DNA of 36,004 nt from Nonomuraea ceibae (GTDB taxonomy: Bacteria > Actinomycetota > Actinomycetes > Streptosporangiales > Streptosporangiaceae): NCBI RefSeq assembly GCF_019396325.1, contig NZ_JAHKRO010000092.1, positions 1-36,004 on the forward strand, in the 5' to 3' direction. Within the stretch, counting starts at the first letter, position 1. Each line of letters begins with the position of its first letter. The notes beneath the pieces were generated by a model that was not told the DNA's origin, ran no database searches, and worked only from the letters and a program-made list of their open reading frames with translations. Below, one piece after another: positions 1 through 7,876 of the stretch. The position numbers and the translations under genes were made by a program.

Positions 1-42
1 CCCCTGCCCGTGACCCACCTCCCCTCCCCCGGAGAGCCGACC

Positions 43-783
43 ATGCCCTTGCAGCCACCCCTCTCGCTCGACGACGCCGCCCCGCCCACCGGACGAGCGG
101 CCCCCAGCCGGACCACTGACCGGCCCGGCTCCGGCCCGCCGGTGCGCCGCACCCGGTGGCGACCTGCGATCCCGCTGGTCCGCCCCCTCCTCAAGGCCAT
201 CGACTGGACGCCACTCGTCATCGTCACAGCCTTCGCCGCAGCCCTGCTGACAGCGGTGCAGGCCGGCGAGACCCTGCCGCCGGGCGACGCACTGCTGCTC
301 ATGCGGATCACCGGCACCCTGCTCGGCTCCGCCGCCACGTTCGCACTGGTCGACGCCATGTCCGCCGACCTCGGCGCGGCAACCGTCCCCCGATGGGTAC
401 GGCAAGCGCTGCGCTGCCTGCTGGCCGGGGGCACCGCGGTCGTCATCTGGCTCGCCGCCTTCGCCTACGCCCTGTCCCGGCTTCCCGCCGACGCCCTCTT
501 CCCGATCGGCGACCTGCTGATCGAGATGGGCGTCTGTCTGGGGATCGGGCTGGCCGCCGCCGCGGCCGCCGTCCGGCACGCCCAGGGGCGACAGGCTGCC
601 ATGGCCGCCGTGGTGGTGCAGCTCGGCCTGGTACTGGGCACCATCCTGCTGCCGGAGCAGATCCGGCTATGGCCGCCCACATGCGGATTCGGCCACTGGG
701 ACGAAGCGCACGCATTCTGGCTCGCCATGTTGCCGGTCCCGTACGCGTGCCTCCTCCTGGCCAACCGCGACCTGCGCCGCTGA
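43..783 (+). CDS. Multi-pass membrane protein of unknown function
   Basis: Unrecognised integral membrane protein of 246 residues. The first ~45 residues are Pro/Arg-rich and probably cytoplasmic. About six hydrophobic segments follow (roughly residues 55-75, 85-105, 125-145, 155-175, 185-205 and 225-240), rich in Ala, Leu and Val. I chose ATG 43 because GGAG lies 8 nt upstream; an in-frame GTG at 10 lacks such a site. The compact six-segment architecture resembles small ABC-2-type permease-like proteins of actinomycetes, but no diagnostic motif is visible and the function is not assigned. Any operon partner would lie left of the window. It is separated from the mod genes by a hairpin at 858-886. 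Confidence 0.6.
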   Translation: MPLQPPLSLDDAAPPTGRAAPSRTTDRPGSGPPVRRTRWRPAIPLVRPLLKAIDWTPLVIVTAFAAALLTAVQAGETLPPGDALLLMRITGTLLGSAATFALVDAMSADLGAATVPRWVRQALRCLLAGGTAVVIWLAAFAYALSRLPADALFPIGDLLIEMGVCLGIGLAAAAAAVRHAQGRQAAMAAVVVQLGLVLGTILLPEQIRLWPPTCGFGHWDEAHAFWLAMLPVPYACLLLANRDLRR

Positions 784-857
784 CCCACCCAACACCCAAG
801 CCCCTGCTACACCCCAGACCGACCAGCAGAAACCCGGCTCTCCCGCGGGCCTGAAAG

Positions 858-886
858 CGCGCGCCTGGAAAGACGTCGGGCGCGCG
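858..886 (+). terminator. GC-rich hairpin between gene 1 and the mod operon
   Basis: The arms CGCGCGCC (858-865) and GGCGCGCG (879-886) form a perfect 8-bp stem with a 13-nt loop. It lies 75 bp after the stop of the membrane protein gene and before the mod promoter. There is no T tract, which is usual for high-GC actinomycete terminators, so termination is inferred. Confidence 0.4.
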
Positions 887-967
887 GGCGAGTGGTCGGC
901 TGTACGGCTCCAACGCGTTGGGATGGGCTCGCGATTGCCTAGCTATAGCAGGGAATCGGCTCGCATA

Positions 968-973
968 TACAAT
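968..973 (+). promoter_or_regulatory. -10 box of a leaderless mod operon transcript
   Basis: TACAAT fits the actinobacterial TAnnnT -10 consensus and ends 8 nt before the GTG at 982. No Shine-Dalgarno sequence precedes that GTG. Initiation would therefore fall at or next to the start codon, giving a leaderless mRNA. No good -35 is visible at 16-18 bp. The 8-bp palindrome GCTATAGC (942-949) lies just upstream and could be an operator half-element. Confidence 0.5.
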
Positions 974-981
974 GGGCGACC

Positions 982-1389
982 GTGACGACGTTTCGGATCA
1001 GCGAGGCTGCGGCGCTGCTCGGCGTGAGTGCCGACACCGTGCGCCGGTGGGTCGACGCGGGCCGGTTGGCGGCCGAACGGGACGAGCACGGGCACCGGCT
1101 GGTCGGGGGCGCCGATCTGGCGGCGTTCGCAAGGGAGCGGATCGAGGCCGAGGACGGGGGGCGCTCGTCGGCGCGCAACCGGTTGCGGGGCATCGTCACG
1201 GAGGTGATCCGCGACGCGGTGATGGCCCAGGTGGAGATCGCGGCGGGCCCGTACCGGGTGGTGTCGCTGATGAGCCGTCAGGCGGCCGACGAGCTGGGGC
1301 TGGAGCCCGGGGTCGTGGCGGTCGCGGTGATCAAGTCCACCAACGTGGTCGTGGAGATCCCCGAGCACGCGCGCGTGCCGAGCCCGTGA
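982..1389 (+). CDS. ModE-like molybdate regulator (HTH + TOBE/molbindin)
   Basis: Small 135-residue regulator or molybdate-binding protein. Residues ~4-50 form a MerR/excisionase-type helix-turn-helix (SEAAALLGVSADTVRRWVD, then a GHRL turn). After a short linker, residues ~66-131 form a TOBE (molbindin) domain beginning SARNRLRG and ending in the usual VIKSTNVVVEIP strand. TOBE domains of this family bind molybdate or tungstate oxyanions. It is the first gene of a module with modA, which starts 12 bp after its stop, so it probably senses molybdate and controls the transporter. The GTG start has no ribosome-binding site but sits 8 nt after a -10 box, so leaderless translation is likely. Confidence 0.85.
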   Translation: MTTFRISEAAALLGVSADTVRRWVDAGRLAAERDEHGHRLVGGADLAAFARERIEAEDGGRSSARNRLRGIVTEVIRDAVMAQVEIAAGPYRVVSLMSRQAADELGLEPGVVAVAVIKSTNVVVEIPEHARVPSP

Positions 1390-1401
1390 GGAGGCCCATC
1401 G

Positions 1402-2121
1402 GTGTTCAGGCGTCTGTCGCTGCTGCTCGCCGTCGTCGTCGTGCTGGCGGGGTGTGCGCCGGGTGAGGCGCGTGGCGGGGAGCTGACGGTGTTCGCCGCG
1501 GCGTCGCTGACGGGTACGTTCACCGAGCTCGGCGCGGCGTTCGAGGCCGAGCATCCGGGGGTGCGGGTGCGGTTCAGCTTCGGGTCCAGTGCCACGCTGG
1601 CGCAGCAGATCGCGCAGGGGGCGCCGGTGGACGTGTTCGCCTCGGCGAGTCCGGCCACGATGAAGGCCGCCACCGACGCGAAGGCGGTGACGTTCGCGCG
1701 CAACCGGCTGCGGATCGCCGTGCCGGTCGCCAATCCGGCCGGGGTCGACGAGCTGGCGGATCTGGCCGATCCGCGGGTGAAGGTAGCGCTCTGCGCCGAG
1801 CAGGTGCCGTGCGGGGCGGCGGCGGTCAAGGCCCTGGAGGCCGCCGGGGTGAAGGTCACCCCGGTCACCCTGGAGCGTGACGTCAAGGCGACGCTCACCA
1901 AGGTCGAGCTGGGCGAGGTGGACGCGGCGCTGGTCTACCGGACCGACGTGGCCGCGGCGGCGGGCAGGGTTACGGGCATCGACTTCCCGGAGGCGGCGCA
2001 GGCGGTCAACGACTATCCGATCGCCGCGCTGACGGCGGGGCCTGCGGCGGAGTTCGTCGAGCTCGTCCGGTCGGAGCGGGGGCGCGACGTGCTGACGAGG
2101 GCGGGGTTCGAGGTTCCATGA
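1402..2121 (+). CDS. modA: Molybdate ABC transporter substrate-binding lipoprotein
   Basis: Extracytoplasmic molybdate-binding protein of 239 residues. Residues 1-18 form a lipoprotein signal: an Arg-Arg start, a hydrophobic core and an LAGC lipobox with Cys at about 18. The mature part carries family hallmarks: VFAAASLTGTF near the first strand, FSFGSSATLAQQI, GAPVDVFASAS and the late VYRTDV segment. These place it in the ModA branch of type II periplasmic-binding proteins. The ribosome-binding site GAGGAGG (1388-1394) overlaps the stop of the upstream regulator and precedes GTG 1402. Its stop overlaps the modB start, so translation is coupled. Confidence 0.93.
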   Translation: MFRRLSLLLAVVVVLAGCAPGEARGGELTVFAAASLTGTFTELGAAFEAEHPGVRVRFSFGSSATLAQQIAQGAPVDVFASASPATMKAATDAKAVTFARNRLRIAVPVANPAGVDELADLADPRVKVALCAEQVPCGAAAVKALEAAGVKVTPVTLERDVKATLTKVELGEVDAALVYRTDVAAAAGRVTGIDFPEAAQAVNDYPIAALTAGPAAEFVELVRSERGRDVLTRAGFEVP

Positions 2122-2984
2122 GCTCGGCCAACACGCCCGAGCCCCAGAAGCGTCCCGGCGCGCCACCGAAACGGGGCGGGGTGCCGCCGGGGCGGAGTGG
2201 GGTGGTGGCTGGGCGGTTGCCGTGGGTGCTGGTGGTGCCTGCGGTGCTCGGGCTGGGCTTTCTGGTGCTGCCGCTGGCCGGGCTGCTGATCAGGGCGCCG
2301 TGGGCGACGCTGCCGAGCCGGCTGGCCGAGCCGCAGGTGCTGGAGGCGCTGCGGCTGTCGCTGGTGACGGCGACGGTGGCGACGGCGGTGTGCCTGGTGC
2401 TCGGGGTGCCGCTGGCGTGGCTGCTGGCGCGGGTGTCGTTCCCGGGCCGGCGGGTGGTGCGGGCGCTGGTGACGGTGCCGCTGGTGCTGCCGCCGGTGGT
2501 GGGCGGCGTCGCGCTGCTGCTGGTGCTGGGGCGGCGCGGGGTGGCCGGGCAGTGGCTGGAGTCGGCGTTCGGGGTGTCGTTGCCGTTCACCACGGCGGGG
2601 GTGGTGGTGGCCGAGGCGTTCGTCGCGATGCCGTTCCTGGTGATCAGCGTGGAGGGCGCGTTGCGCGGCGCCGACCAGCGGTTCGAGGAGGCGGCGGCGA
2701 CGCTGGGGGCGTCGCGGTGGACGGTGTTCAGGCGGGTGACGCTGCCGCTGGTGATGCCGGGGGTGGTGGCGGGGGCGGTGTTGTGCTGGGCGCGGGCGCT
2801 GGGCGAGTTCGGGGCGACGATCACGTTCGCGGGCAACTTCCCGGGCCGTACGCAGACCATGCCGTTGGCCGTCTACCTGGCGCTGGAGACGGAGCCGGAG
2901 GCGGCGATCGTGCTCAGCCTGGTGCTGCTGGCCGTGTCGGTGATCATCCTGGCGAGCCTGCGTGACAGGTGGGTGAGCGCGTGA
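2118..2984 (+). CDS. modB: Molybdate ABC transporter permease
   Basis: Inner-membrane permease of 288 residues. A Pro/Gly/Arg-rich cytoplasmic head (~1-35) is followed by about six transmembrane helices. The EAA loop that docks the ATPase is clear: FEEAAATLGASRWTVFRRVTLP, about residues 190-215. The late segment ALGEFGATITFAGNFPGRTQTMP is characteristic of ModB. The start ATG overlaps the modA stop as ATGA, and the stop overlaps the modC start as GTGA, so the three transporter genes are translationally coupled. The N-terminal head is longer than in enterobacterial ModB, a common actinobacterial feature. Confidence 0.93.
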   Translation: MSSANTPEPQKRPGAPPKRGGVPPGRSGVVAGRLPWVLVVPAVLGLGFLVLPLAGLLIRAPWATLPSRLAEPQVLEALRLSLVTATVATAVCLVLGVPLAWLLARVSFPGRRVVRALVTVPLVLPPVVGGVALLLVLGRRGVAGQWLESAFGVSLPFTTAGVVVAEAFVAMPFLVISVEGALRGADQRFEEAAATLGASRWTVFRRVTLPLVMPGVVAGAVLCWARALGEFGATITFAGNFPGRTQTMPLAVYLALETEPEAAIVLSLVLLAVSVIILASLRDRWVSA

Positions 2985-4012
2985 CGTTGCATGCCCGGCT
3001 GGTGGTGAGGCGGCCCGCGTTCGCGCTGGACGTGACGCTGGAGGTGGCCGCCGGGGAGGTGGTGGCGCTGCTGGGCCCCAACGGCGCGGGCAAGACGACC
3101 GCGTTGCGGGCGCTGGCGGGGCTGACGGGCCTGTCCGGCGGGCACGTGACGCTGGACGGCCTGCCGCTGCACGAGCTGCCGGCCGAGCGCCGCCCGATCG
3201 GCATGGTGTTCCAGGACTACCTGCTGTTCCCGCATCTGTCGGCGCTGGACAACGTCGCGTTCGGGCCGCGCTGCCAGGGCCGGTCGAAGACGGCGGCGCG
3301 CCGGGTGGCCGCCGAGCTGCTGGAACGGGTCGGCCTGGCCGCGCAGGCGTCGGTCCGCCCGGCGGGGCTGTCGGGCGGGCAGGCGCAGCGGGTGGCGCTG
3401 GCGCGGGCGCTGGCGGTGCGGCCTCGGCTGCTCCTGCTGGACGAGCCCCTGGCGGCGCTCGACGCGCACACCCGCCTGGAGGTCCGCTCGCAGCTGCGCC
3501 GTCATCTGGCGGGGTTCGACGGAGCGACGGTCCTGGTGACGCACGATCCGCTGGACGCGATGGTGCTGGCCGACCGGCTGGTGGTGATCGAGGACGGCGC
3601 GGTCGTCCAGGAGGGCTCGCCCGCCGACGTGGCCCGCCGCCCGCGCACGGCGTACGTGGCGCGGCTGGTGGGGCTGAACCTGTATCAGGGCCTGGCGGAG
3701 GGGCACCGGGTCAAGGTCGGCGAGCTGCTGCTGACGGCGGCGGAGCGGGTGGACGGGCCGGCGTTCGTGGCATTCTCCCCGGGGGCGCTGGCCCTCTACC
3801 GCTCCCGGCCCGACGGCAGCCCGCGCAACCTGTGGCAGGCCACGATCGACGGGATCGAACGGCACGGCGACAACGTCCGCGTCCATCTGGAGGGGCCGAT
3901 CGCCGCGTTCGCCGACGTCACCCCGGCCGCCGTGGCCGACCTGGACCTGAGCCCGGGCCGGCTGGTGTGGGCGGGGGTCAAGGCAGCGGAAACGCACGCT
4001 TATCCGGCCTGA
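2981..4012 (+). CDS. modC: Molybdate ABC transporter ATP-binding protein
   Basis: Cytoplasmic ATPase of 343 residues that powers molybdate import with ModB. Visible motifs are Walker A GPNGAGKTT (~32-40), a Q-loop in VFQDYLLFPH, the signature LSGGQAQR, Walker B LLLLDEPLAALD and the switch His in VTHDPLDAM. A C-terminal region (~225-340) fits the molybdate-binding TOBE domain typical of ModC. GTG 2981 gives the 4-bp GTGA overlap with modB and has AGGTGGGTGAG just upstream; an in-frame GTG at 2969 is possible but has a weaker site. Together with modA and modB it feeds molybdenum to the molybdopterin cofactor of the nitrate reductase encoded downstream. Confidence 0.93.
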   Translation: MTLHARLVVRRPAFALDVTLEVAAGEVVALLGPNGAGKTTALRALAGLTGLSGGHVTLDGLPLHELPAERRPIGMVFQDYLLFPHLSALDNVAFGPRCQGRSKTAARRVAAELLERVGLAAQASVRPAGLSGGQAQRVALARALAVRPRLLLLDEPLAALDAHTRLEVRSQLRRHLAGFDGATVLVTHDPLDAMVLADRLVVIEDGAVVQEGSPADVARRPRTAYVARLVGLNLYQGLAEGHRVKVGELLLTAAERVDGPAFVAFSPGALALYRSRPDGSPRNLWQATIDGIERHGDNVRVHLEGPIAAFADVTPAAVADLDLSPGRLVWAGVKAAETHAYPA

Positions 4013-4212
4013 GGGGCGAGACCAACGGGCAGGTACGGTCCTGGCCACCGCCGGCGGCATGCAGCGGGCGCAACCGGCGTGGCCGACGCGACCGGGGCGG
4101 GAGCAAGCGAGGGCTGGGGGTCGGGGGCGAGAGCCCGCTAGATCTACCTGCGCCTGCCGGATCGGGTGCGGGGCTTCACGCCGGGGGGCCCGTACGTGGG
4201 GAGGTCTCCGGT
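4013..4212. other. Intergenic spacer after modC
   Basis: About 200 bp of GC-rich spacer. I see no convincing ORF, terminator with a T tract, or recognised riboswitch. The only clear signal is GGGGAGG shortly before the ATG at 4213, the ribosome-binding site of the next gene. Confidence 0.5.
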
Positions 4213-4524
4213 ATGACCGTCACCAGAGAAGAGACCAAGGTCCGCGGGCACGAGCTGACCGAGAAGATCAAGCAGGTGATCCACGAGGGGAACGTGCGCC
4301 GGATCATCCTCAAGGACTCCCACGGCAACACCGTGCTGGAGGTACCCGTCACCGTCGGGGTGGCGGCGCTGATCGTCGCCCCGGTGATCACGGCGGTCGG
4401 CGCGCTGGCCGCGATGGCCGCCGAGTGGAACATCCAGATCGAGCGCACCGACGACGAGACCCGGCAAGCCCAGGAGGCCCAGCAGGCGGCGCCGGTGACG
4501 CCGCCGCACGAGCACATCGGCTAG
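4213..4524 (+). CDS. DUF4342 family small protein
   Basis: Protein of 103 residues matching the DUF4342 pattern: an N-terminal helix (ELTEKIKQVIHEGNVRRI), then IILKDSHGNTVLEVPVTVGV, then a hydrophobic stretch (~45-72, rich in Ala/Val/Ile), ending in a charged Gln/Glu tail. In this family the first half is UBA-like, and the hydrophobic stretch could associate with membrane. The biochemical function is unknown. ATG 4213 has a good GGGGAGG site; longer upstream frames lack one and read through low-complexity sequence. It converges on the universal stress protein gene, and both stops lie within the same CTAG (4521-4524). Confidence 0.8.
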   Translation: MTVTREETKVRGHELTEKIKQVIHEGNVRRIILKDSHGNTVLEVPVTVGVAALIVAPVITAVGALAAMAAEWNIQIERTDDETRQAQEAQQAAPVTPPHEHIG

Positions 4525-5330
4525 GGCGAGCGCACGACGGCGAGGGGGCAGGGCGCGTGCTGGAGCAGCGCCTGGCTGACCGAGCCGAGCACCATCCCGG
4601 CGAGGGTGCCGCGCCCGCGTGAGCCCGCGACCAGCAGTTCGGCGCCGGTCGCGGCCTGCCTCAGGGCTTCCACGGGGTGCGCGTGGACGGTCTCCTCGAT
4701 CACGGGCACTCCGGGGTGGCGTTCGCGCGGCCCGGCGAGCAGGTCGGCGAGCACGGTCCGTTCGGCGTCGTCGAAGGGGCCGGGCCAGTTCCAGGCGTGG
4801 ACGGCGCGCACCCGGCAGCCGCGCAGCCGCGCCTCGGCGAAGGCGAAGTCCAGCACCCGGGCCGAGGTTTCGGAGCCGTCGACGCCGGCCACGATCTCCT
4901 GGCGGGGCGAGGAGGGCACCTCGCGGACCAGGACGACGTCGCAGGGGGCGCGTCCGGCGACGCCGTGGGCGACGGAGCCGACGAGCATGCCGCGTACGCC
5001 GCCGATGCCGTGGCTGCCGATGACTAGCAGTTCGGCGTCGCGCCCGGCGGCGATGAGCGCCTCGCGCGGGTCGCCGGCCAGCAGCGTCGTCTCGACGTCG
5101 GCCTCGGGCCGGTCGCGGCCGGCCCGTTCCCGGGCGGCCTGCAGCACGGACCGGCCGCCTTCGCGCATCCACGCGGCCACGTCGGCCAGCCTGCCGTCTC
5201 CGGTCTCGACGGCCCAGCGGGTCATGGCATGCGCGATGAGCAGCGGCACGTGGCGCAGCTCCGCCTCGGCGGCCGCCCACGCGGCGGCTTCCAGCCCTGC
5301 TCTGGACCCGTCAACCCCCACTACGATCAT
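4521..5330 (-). CDS. Tandem-domain universal stress protein
   Basis: Cytoplasmic protein of 269 residues with two UspA domains. The first begins IVVGVDGSRAG and carries an ATP-binding-type segment LLVIGSHGIGGVRGMLVGSVA (about residues 113-133). The second begins IVAGVDGSETS and carries LLVAGSRGRGTLAGMVLGSVS (about 239-259). Both G-x2-G-x9-G(S/T) nucleotide-binding motifs look intact, so both halves probably bind ATP. ATG 5330 follows a GAGGGAG site. Tandem Usp proteins of actinobacteria are often induced by hypoxia or nitric oxide, which fits the nearby nitrate reductase; that link is inferred. Confidence 0.92.
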   Translation of the reverse strand: MIVVGVDGSRAGLEAAAWAAAEAELRHVPLLIAHAMTRWAVETGDGRLADVAAWMREGGRSVLQAARERAGRDRPEADVETTLLAGDPREALIAAGRDAELLVIGSHGIGGVRGMLVGSVAHGVAGRAPCDVVLVREVPSSPRQEIVAGVDGSETSARVLDFAFAEARLRGCRVRAVHAWNWPGPFDDAERTVLADLLAGPRERHPGVPVIEETVHAHPVEALRQAATGAELLVAGSRGRGTLAGMVLGSVSQALLQHAPCPLAVVRSP

Positions 5331-5410
5331 GCCCTCCCTCTTTCCAGAGGGGCGATCGGCTAACTGCGCCGACCGTAATGCCGGGATATGTACGGGCCGC
5401 CGGAGGGTTC

Positions 5411-6439
5411 CTAGCCGTCGACCAGTGACCGGTAGACCTCGCCCAGGCGGCCGGGCCAGGGGGTGAAGTTGACCAGCGCGTCGTCGGCGTGGGTGAGCTG
5501 GCCGAGGCCGCCGACCGTGACGAGGGCGCGCAGCGCGGGGTCGGTGATCGCGGCGACGGTGGCGGCGTGGAAGCCGGCGCTGTTGAGCACCCGGTACGGG
5601 CGGACCGCGTCGTTGATCCCGACCCGGAAGTCGCCGAGCACGGGCTCGACCGGCGCGCTGAGGCCGAGGTCGTTGTGCCGGCGGCCGAGCTCGGCCAGCG
5701 CCTCGGGCAGCCGGCCGGCGTCGAGCAGCGGCCCGATCGTGGCGGCGGCCTCCAGCTCGGCGAACGCGGTGCCGAACCACTTGGCGTAGGGCCGGTAGCG
5801 GCGCTCCTGGAGGAAGCACATCTCCATGACGAGCTCGCTCAGCCGGGCGGCCAGCAGGCGTCCGCCGCGGGTGTCGCCCGCCTCGGCGGTGCGGCCGATC
5901 AGCGGCTCGGTGTTGTGGATCAGGTGCCACTGGGAGGCGACCAGCCAGCGCCACACGTCGACGGGGTACCAGGCGAGCAGGTCGCGGACCCGGGTGAGCT
6001 CGCCGGCGTCGTCGCGGAACACCTCGCCCCGGGTGACGTGCAGCAGCCGCTGCTGGGGCAGCGCGAGCCAGGCGGCGTGGTCGAGGCCGTCGCGCGGGTC
6101 GAGGCCGAGCCGGTCGCGGATCCACGCGTCGAAGGTGGTGATCTCGACGTGGTGGGTGACGGCGCCGGCGGCCAGGGAGAACCAGGCCGTCGGACGTCCC
6201 TCGTGCTCGGCGGGCAGCCCGCCGGCGACGGCGCGGCGTACGGGCTCGACGTCGGCGGCGGCGACGAACACCTGGGCGCGCGGCCCCCATTCGTGGTCGG
6301 TGGAGCGTTCGCTGTCGTAGCCGAGCACTTCGGAGCCCTCGCCGAGCAGGCAGGCGGTGTGCGGCACCGGCACGAGCGGCGCGAGAACGTCACGGTAGAA
6401 GGAGCGGGCCAGCGCGAGGCCGGGGCGGAAGTCCGTCAT
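5411..6439 (-). CDS. DUF4037 domain protein (nucleotidyltransferase-like)
   Basis: Protein of 342 residues resembling the DUF4037 family. Near the N-terminus is a nucleotidyltransferase-style element (GEGSEVLGYDSERSTDHEWGP, ~33-53), with Gly-Ser and later acidic/His residues where the polymerase-beta fold would place its metal ligands. The middle contains a Trp-rich, helical segment (LLAWYPVDVWRWLVASQWHLI). The C-terminal third is the conserved family domain (ERRYRPYAKWFGTAF). The substrate is unknown; related folds transfer nucleotides or act as toxin/antitoxin modules, but nothing here shows that. The start is ATG 6439. It diverges from the XRE gene at 6507. Confidence 0.75.
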   Translation of the reverse strand: MTDFRPGLALARSFYRDVLAPLVPVPHTACLLGEGSEVLGYDSERSTDHEWGPRAQVFVAAADVEPVRRAVAGGLPAEHEGRPTAWFSLAAGAVTHHVEITTFDAWIRDRLGLDPRDGLDHAAWLALPQQRLLHVTRGEVFRDDAGELTRVRDLLAWYPVDVWRWLVASQWHLIHNTEPLIGRTAEAGDTRGGRLLAARLSELVMEMCFLQERRYRPYAKWFGTAFAELEAAATIGPLLDAGRLPEALAELGRRHNDLGLSAPVEPVLGDFRVGINDAVRPYRVLNSAGFHAATVAAITDPALRALVTVGGLGQLTHADDALVNFTPWPGRLGEVYRSLVDG

Positions 6440-6477
6440 CGCCCGGCACCTTACCGCGTGGGCCGGTGCGGCGTGGG

Positions 6478-6483
6478 TAGCGT
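6478..6483 (+). promoter_or_regulatory. Possible -10 box for the XRE/split-barrel gene
   Basis: TAGCGT fits TAnnnT and lies 23 nt before ATG 6507, with the purine-rich site GGGGGAAGGGGGAA between them, so this gene would have a short leader. The divergent DUF4037 gene starts at 6439, leaving only 67 bp for both promoters. Confidence 0.3.
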
Positions 6484-6506
6484 CCCCTGGGGGAAGGGGG
6501 AACGAC

Positions 6507-7163
6507 ATGACGGGGACGGGCGATCTCGGCCGCCGCATCGCGTACCACCGCGAGCGGCTCGGGCTGTCGCGCGAGCAGGTGGCGGGGCGGGCGGCCATGT
6601 CGCCGGGCTACCTGCAGTATCTGGAGGAGAATCCCGGCAATCCGAGCGCCGACGCCCTGTCGCGGCTGGCGACGGCCCTCGGCACCACGGCCGAGGACCT
6701 GCTGGGCGGGACCGCCGACCGGCCGCCCGGCGGCGGGCCGGCGGCGGAGTCGCCGCACGTGGAGGTGCTGGACCGGGAGGAGTGCCTGCGCCTGATCGAG
6801 CCGGGCGGCATCGGCCGGGTGGCGTTCGACGGCTCGCACGGGCCGACGGTGCTGCCGGTCAACTACCGCCTGCACGACGGCGCGATCCTGTTCCGGACGG
6901 CGTACGGGGGGCCGATGGACCGGGATCTGCGCACCGGCGTGCAGGGCGTGGAGATCGTGGTCGGCTTCGAGGTCGACCGGATCGACGAGGCGCAGCGGGA
7001 GGGCTGGAGCGTGCTGGTGCAGGGCCCGTTCCACCACGTGCCGCCGGACGAGGCGGCGGAGCTGTCGGCCTCGGACGTCACCCCGTGGGTGGGCGGCGAC
7101 CGGACGCTCTACATCCGCATCGTGCCGCACCAGATCACCGGGCGGCGGATCCACGGTCTGTGA
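6507..7163 (+). CDS. XRE-type HTH fused to a pyridoxamine-oxidase-like split barrel
   Basis: A 218-residue two-domain protein. Residues ~6-66 are a Cro/C1-type helix-turn-helix (LGRRIAYHRERLGLSREQVAGRAAMSPG, then a recognition-helix segment through LATALGTTAEDLL). Residues ~85-210 match the pyridoxamine 5'-phosphate oxidase-like FMN-binding barrel (LIEPGGIGRVAFD, TVLPVNYRLHDGAILFRTAYG). Actinobacteria carry many such fusions, thought to be flavin- or redox-linked regulators. ATG 6507 has a strong purine-rich ribosome-binding site. Its 3' end overlaps the convergent P-loop kinase gene by 29 bp. Confidence 0.85.
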   Translation: MTGTGDLGRRIAYHRERLGLSREQVAGRAAMSPGYLQYLEENPGNPSADALSRLATALGTTAEDLLGGTADRPPGGGPAAESPHVEVLDREECLRLIEPGGIGRVAFDGSHGPTVLPVNYRLHDGAILFRTAYGGPMDRDLRTGVQGVEIVVGFEVDRIDEAQREGWSVLVQGPFHHVPPDEAAELSASDVTPWVGGDRTLYIRIVPHQITGRRIHGL

Positions 7164-7866
7164 CGAGGCGGGGCCGGGCGAAGTCGCGGTTGTCGACGAC
7201 GGCGTCCATGCGCGGCACCGGGTCGGCCTCGGCCAGGTAGAGGCGGGCGGCGACGAGGTAGCGGTCGCGGTGGACGGCCTCGGCGCCGGAGCCGGCCCAG
7301 TTCGCGTCGCGGGCGGCGCCGCGCCGGATCGACAGGTCGGCGTCCACGTCGACCCAGATGCGGTAGTCCCACCACTCGTCGATCTCGGGGCGGAAGGCGA
7401 ACACGCCGTCGACGACGAGGACGCTGTCCGGGGTGAGCGGGGCCGTGGTGGCGGAGTGGTCCACCTGGGTGAGAGGGTCGATGGAGCACAGCGCGCAGGA
7501 GGCGGCCTCGGGGTCGCGGCACGGGCCGAGCAGGAGCCGCTTGAGCGCGTCGTAGTCGTAGGCGTTGCGGTAGTAGCCCTCCCCCGACTCGCGGTCGTAC
7601 AGGTGGCGGTCCTTCCACGGCTTCTTGAAGTCGTCGAGCGTGGCGCGCAGGGCGGGCCGGCCGGTGGCGGCGATCGCCTCGGCGAGCTCGTGGCCGAGGC
7701 TGGTCTTGCCGGCGGCGGTGAGGCCGTCGATGCCGACCAGGAGGCGCCCGCCGCCCCGCGCCAGGACGCGGGCGGCCAGGTCGCGGACGAGCGCGTCACG
7801 TTCGGGCGAGGCCGGGGCGGGCAGCGGCTGCTGCCAGGTCGAGACCGAGTGGTGTACGGACGTCAT
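7135..7866 (-). CDS. Uridine-kinase-like P-loop protein
   Basis: P-loop phosphotransferase of 243 residues. Walker A is GIDGLTAAGKTS (~45-56). LDDFKKPWKDRHLYDRES carries the substrate-side Asp-Asp pair, and SVLVVDGVFAFRPEI the Walker-B-like Asp. This layout matches actinobacterial proteins annotated as uridine kinase. The true substrate is unverified; nucleoside or pantothenate-like kinases share the fold. ATG 7866 has AAGG 8 nt upstream and lies 10 bp after the narI stop; the GTG at 7875 would put the site too close. It is the last gene of the nar train and overlaps the convergent XRE gene by 29 bp. Confidence 0.82.
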   Translation of the reverse strand: MTSVHHSVSTWQQPLPAPASPERDALVRDLAARVLARGGGRLLVGIDGLTAAGKTSLGHELAEAIAATGRPALRATLDDFKKPWKDRHLYDRESGEGYYRNAYDYDALKRLLLGPCRDPEAASCALCSIDPLTQVDHSATTAPLTPDSVLVVDGVFAFRPEIDEWWDYRIWVDVDADLSIRRGAARDANWAGSGAEAVHRDRYLVAARLYLAEADPVPRMDAVVDNRDFARPRLVTDRGSAAR

Positions 7867-7876
7867 GACCGGCACC

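Noticed and set aside
4013..4212. A molybdenum-cofactor riboswitch after modC
   Set aside because: The position is downstream of the mod genes and I could not fold the region into a recognisable Moco motif; it also precedes an unrelated DUF4342 gene.
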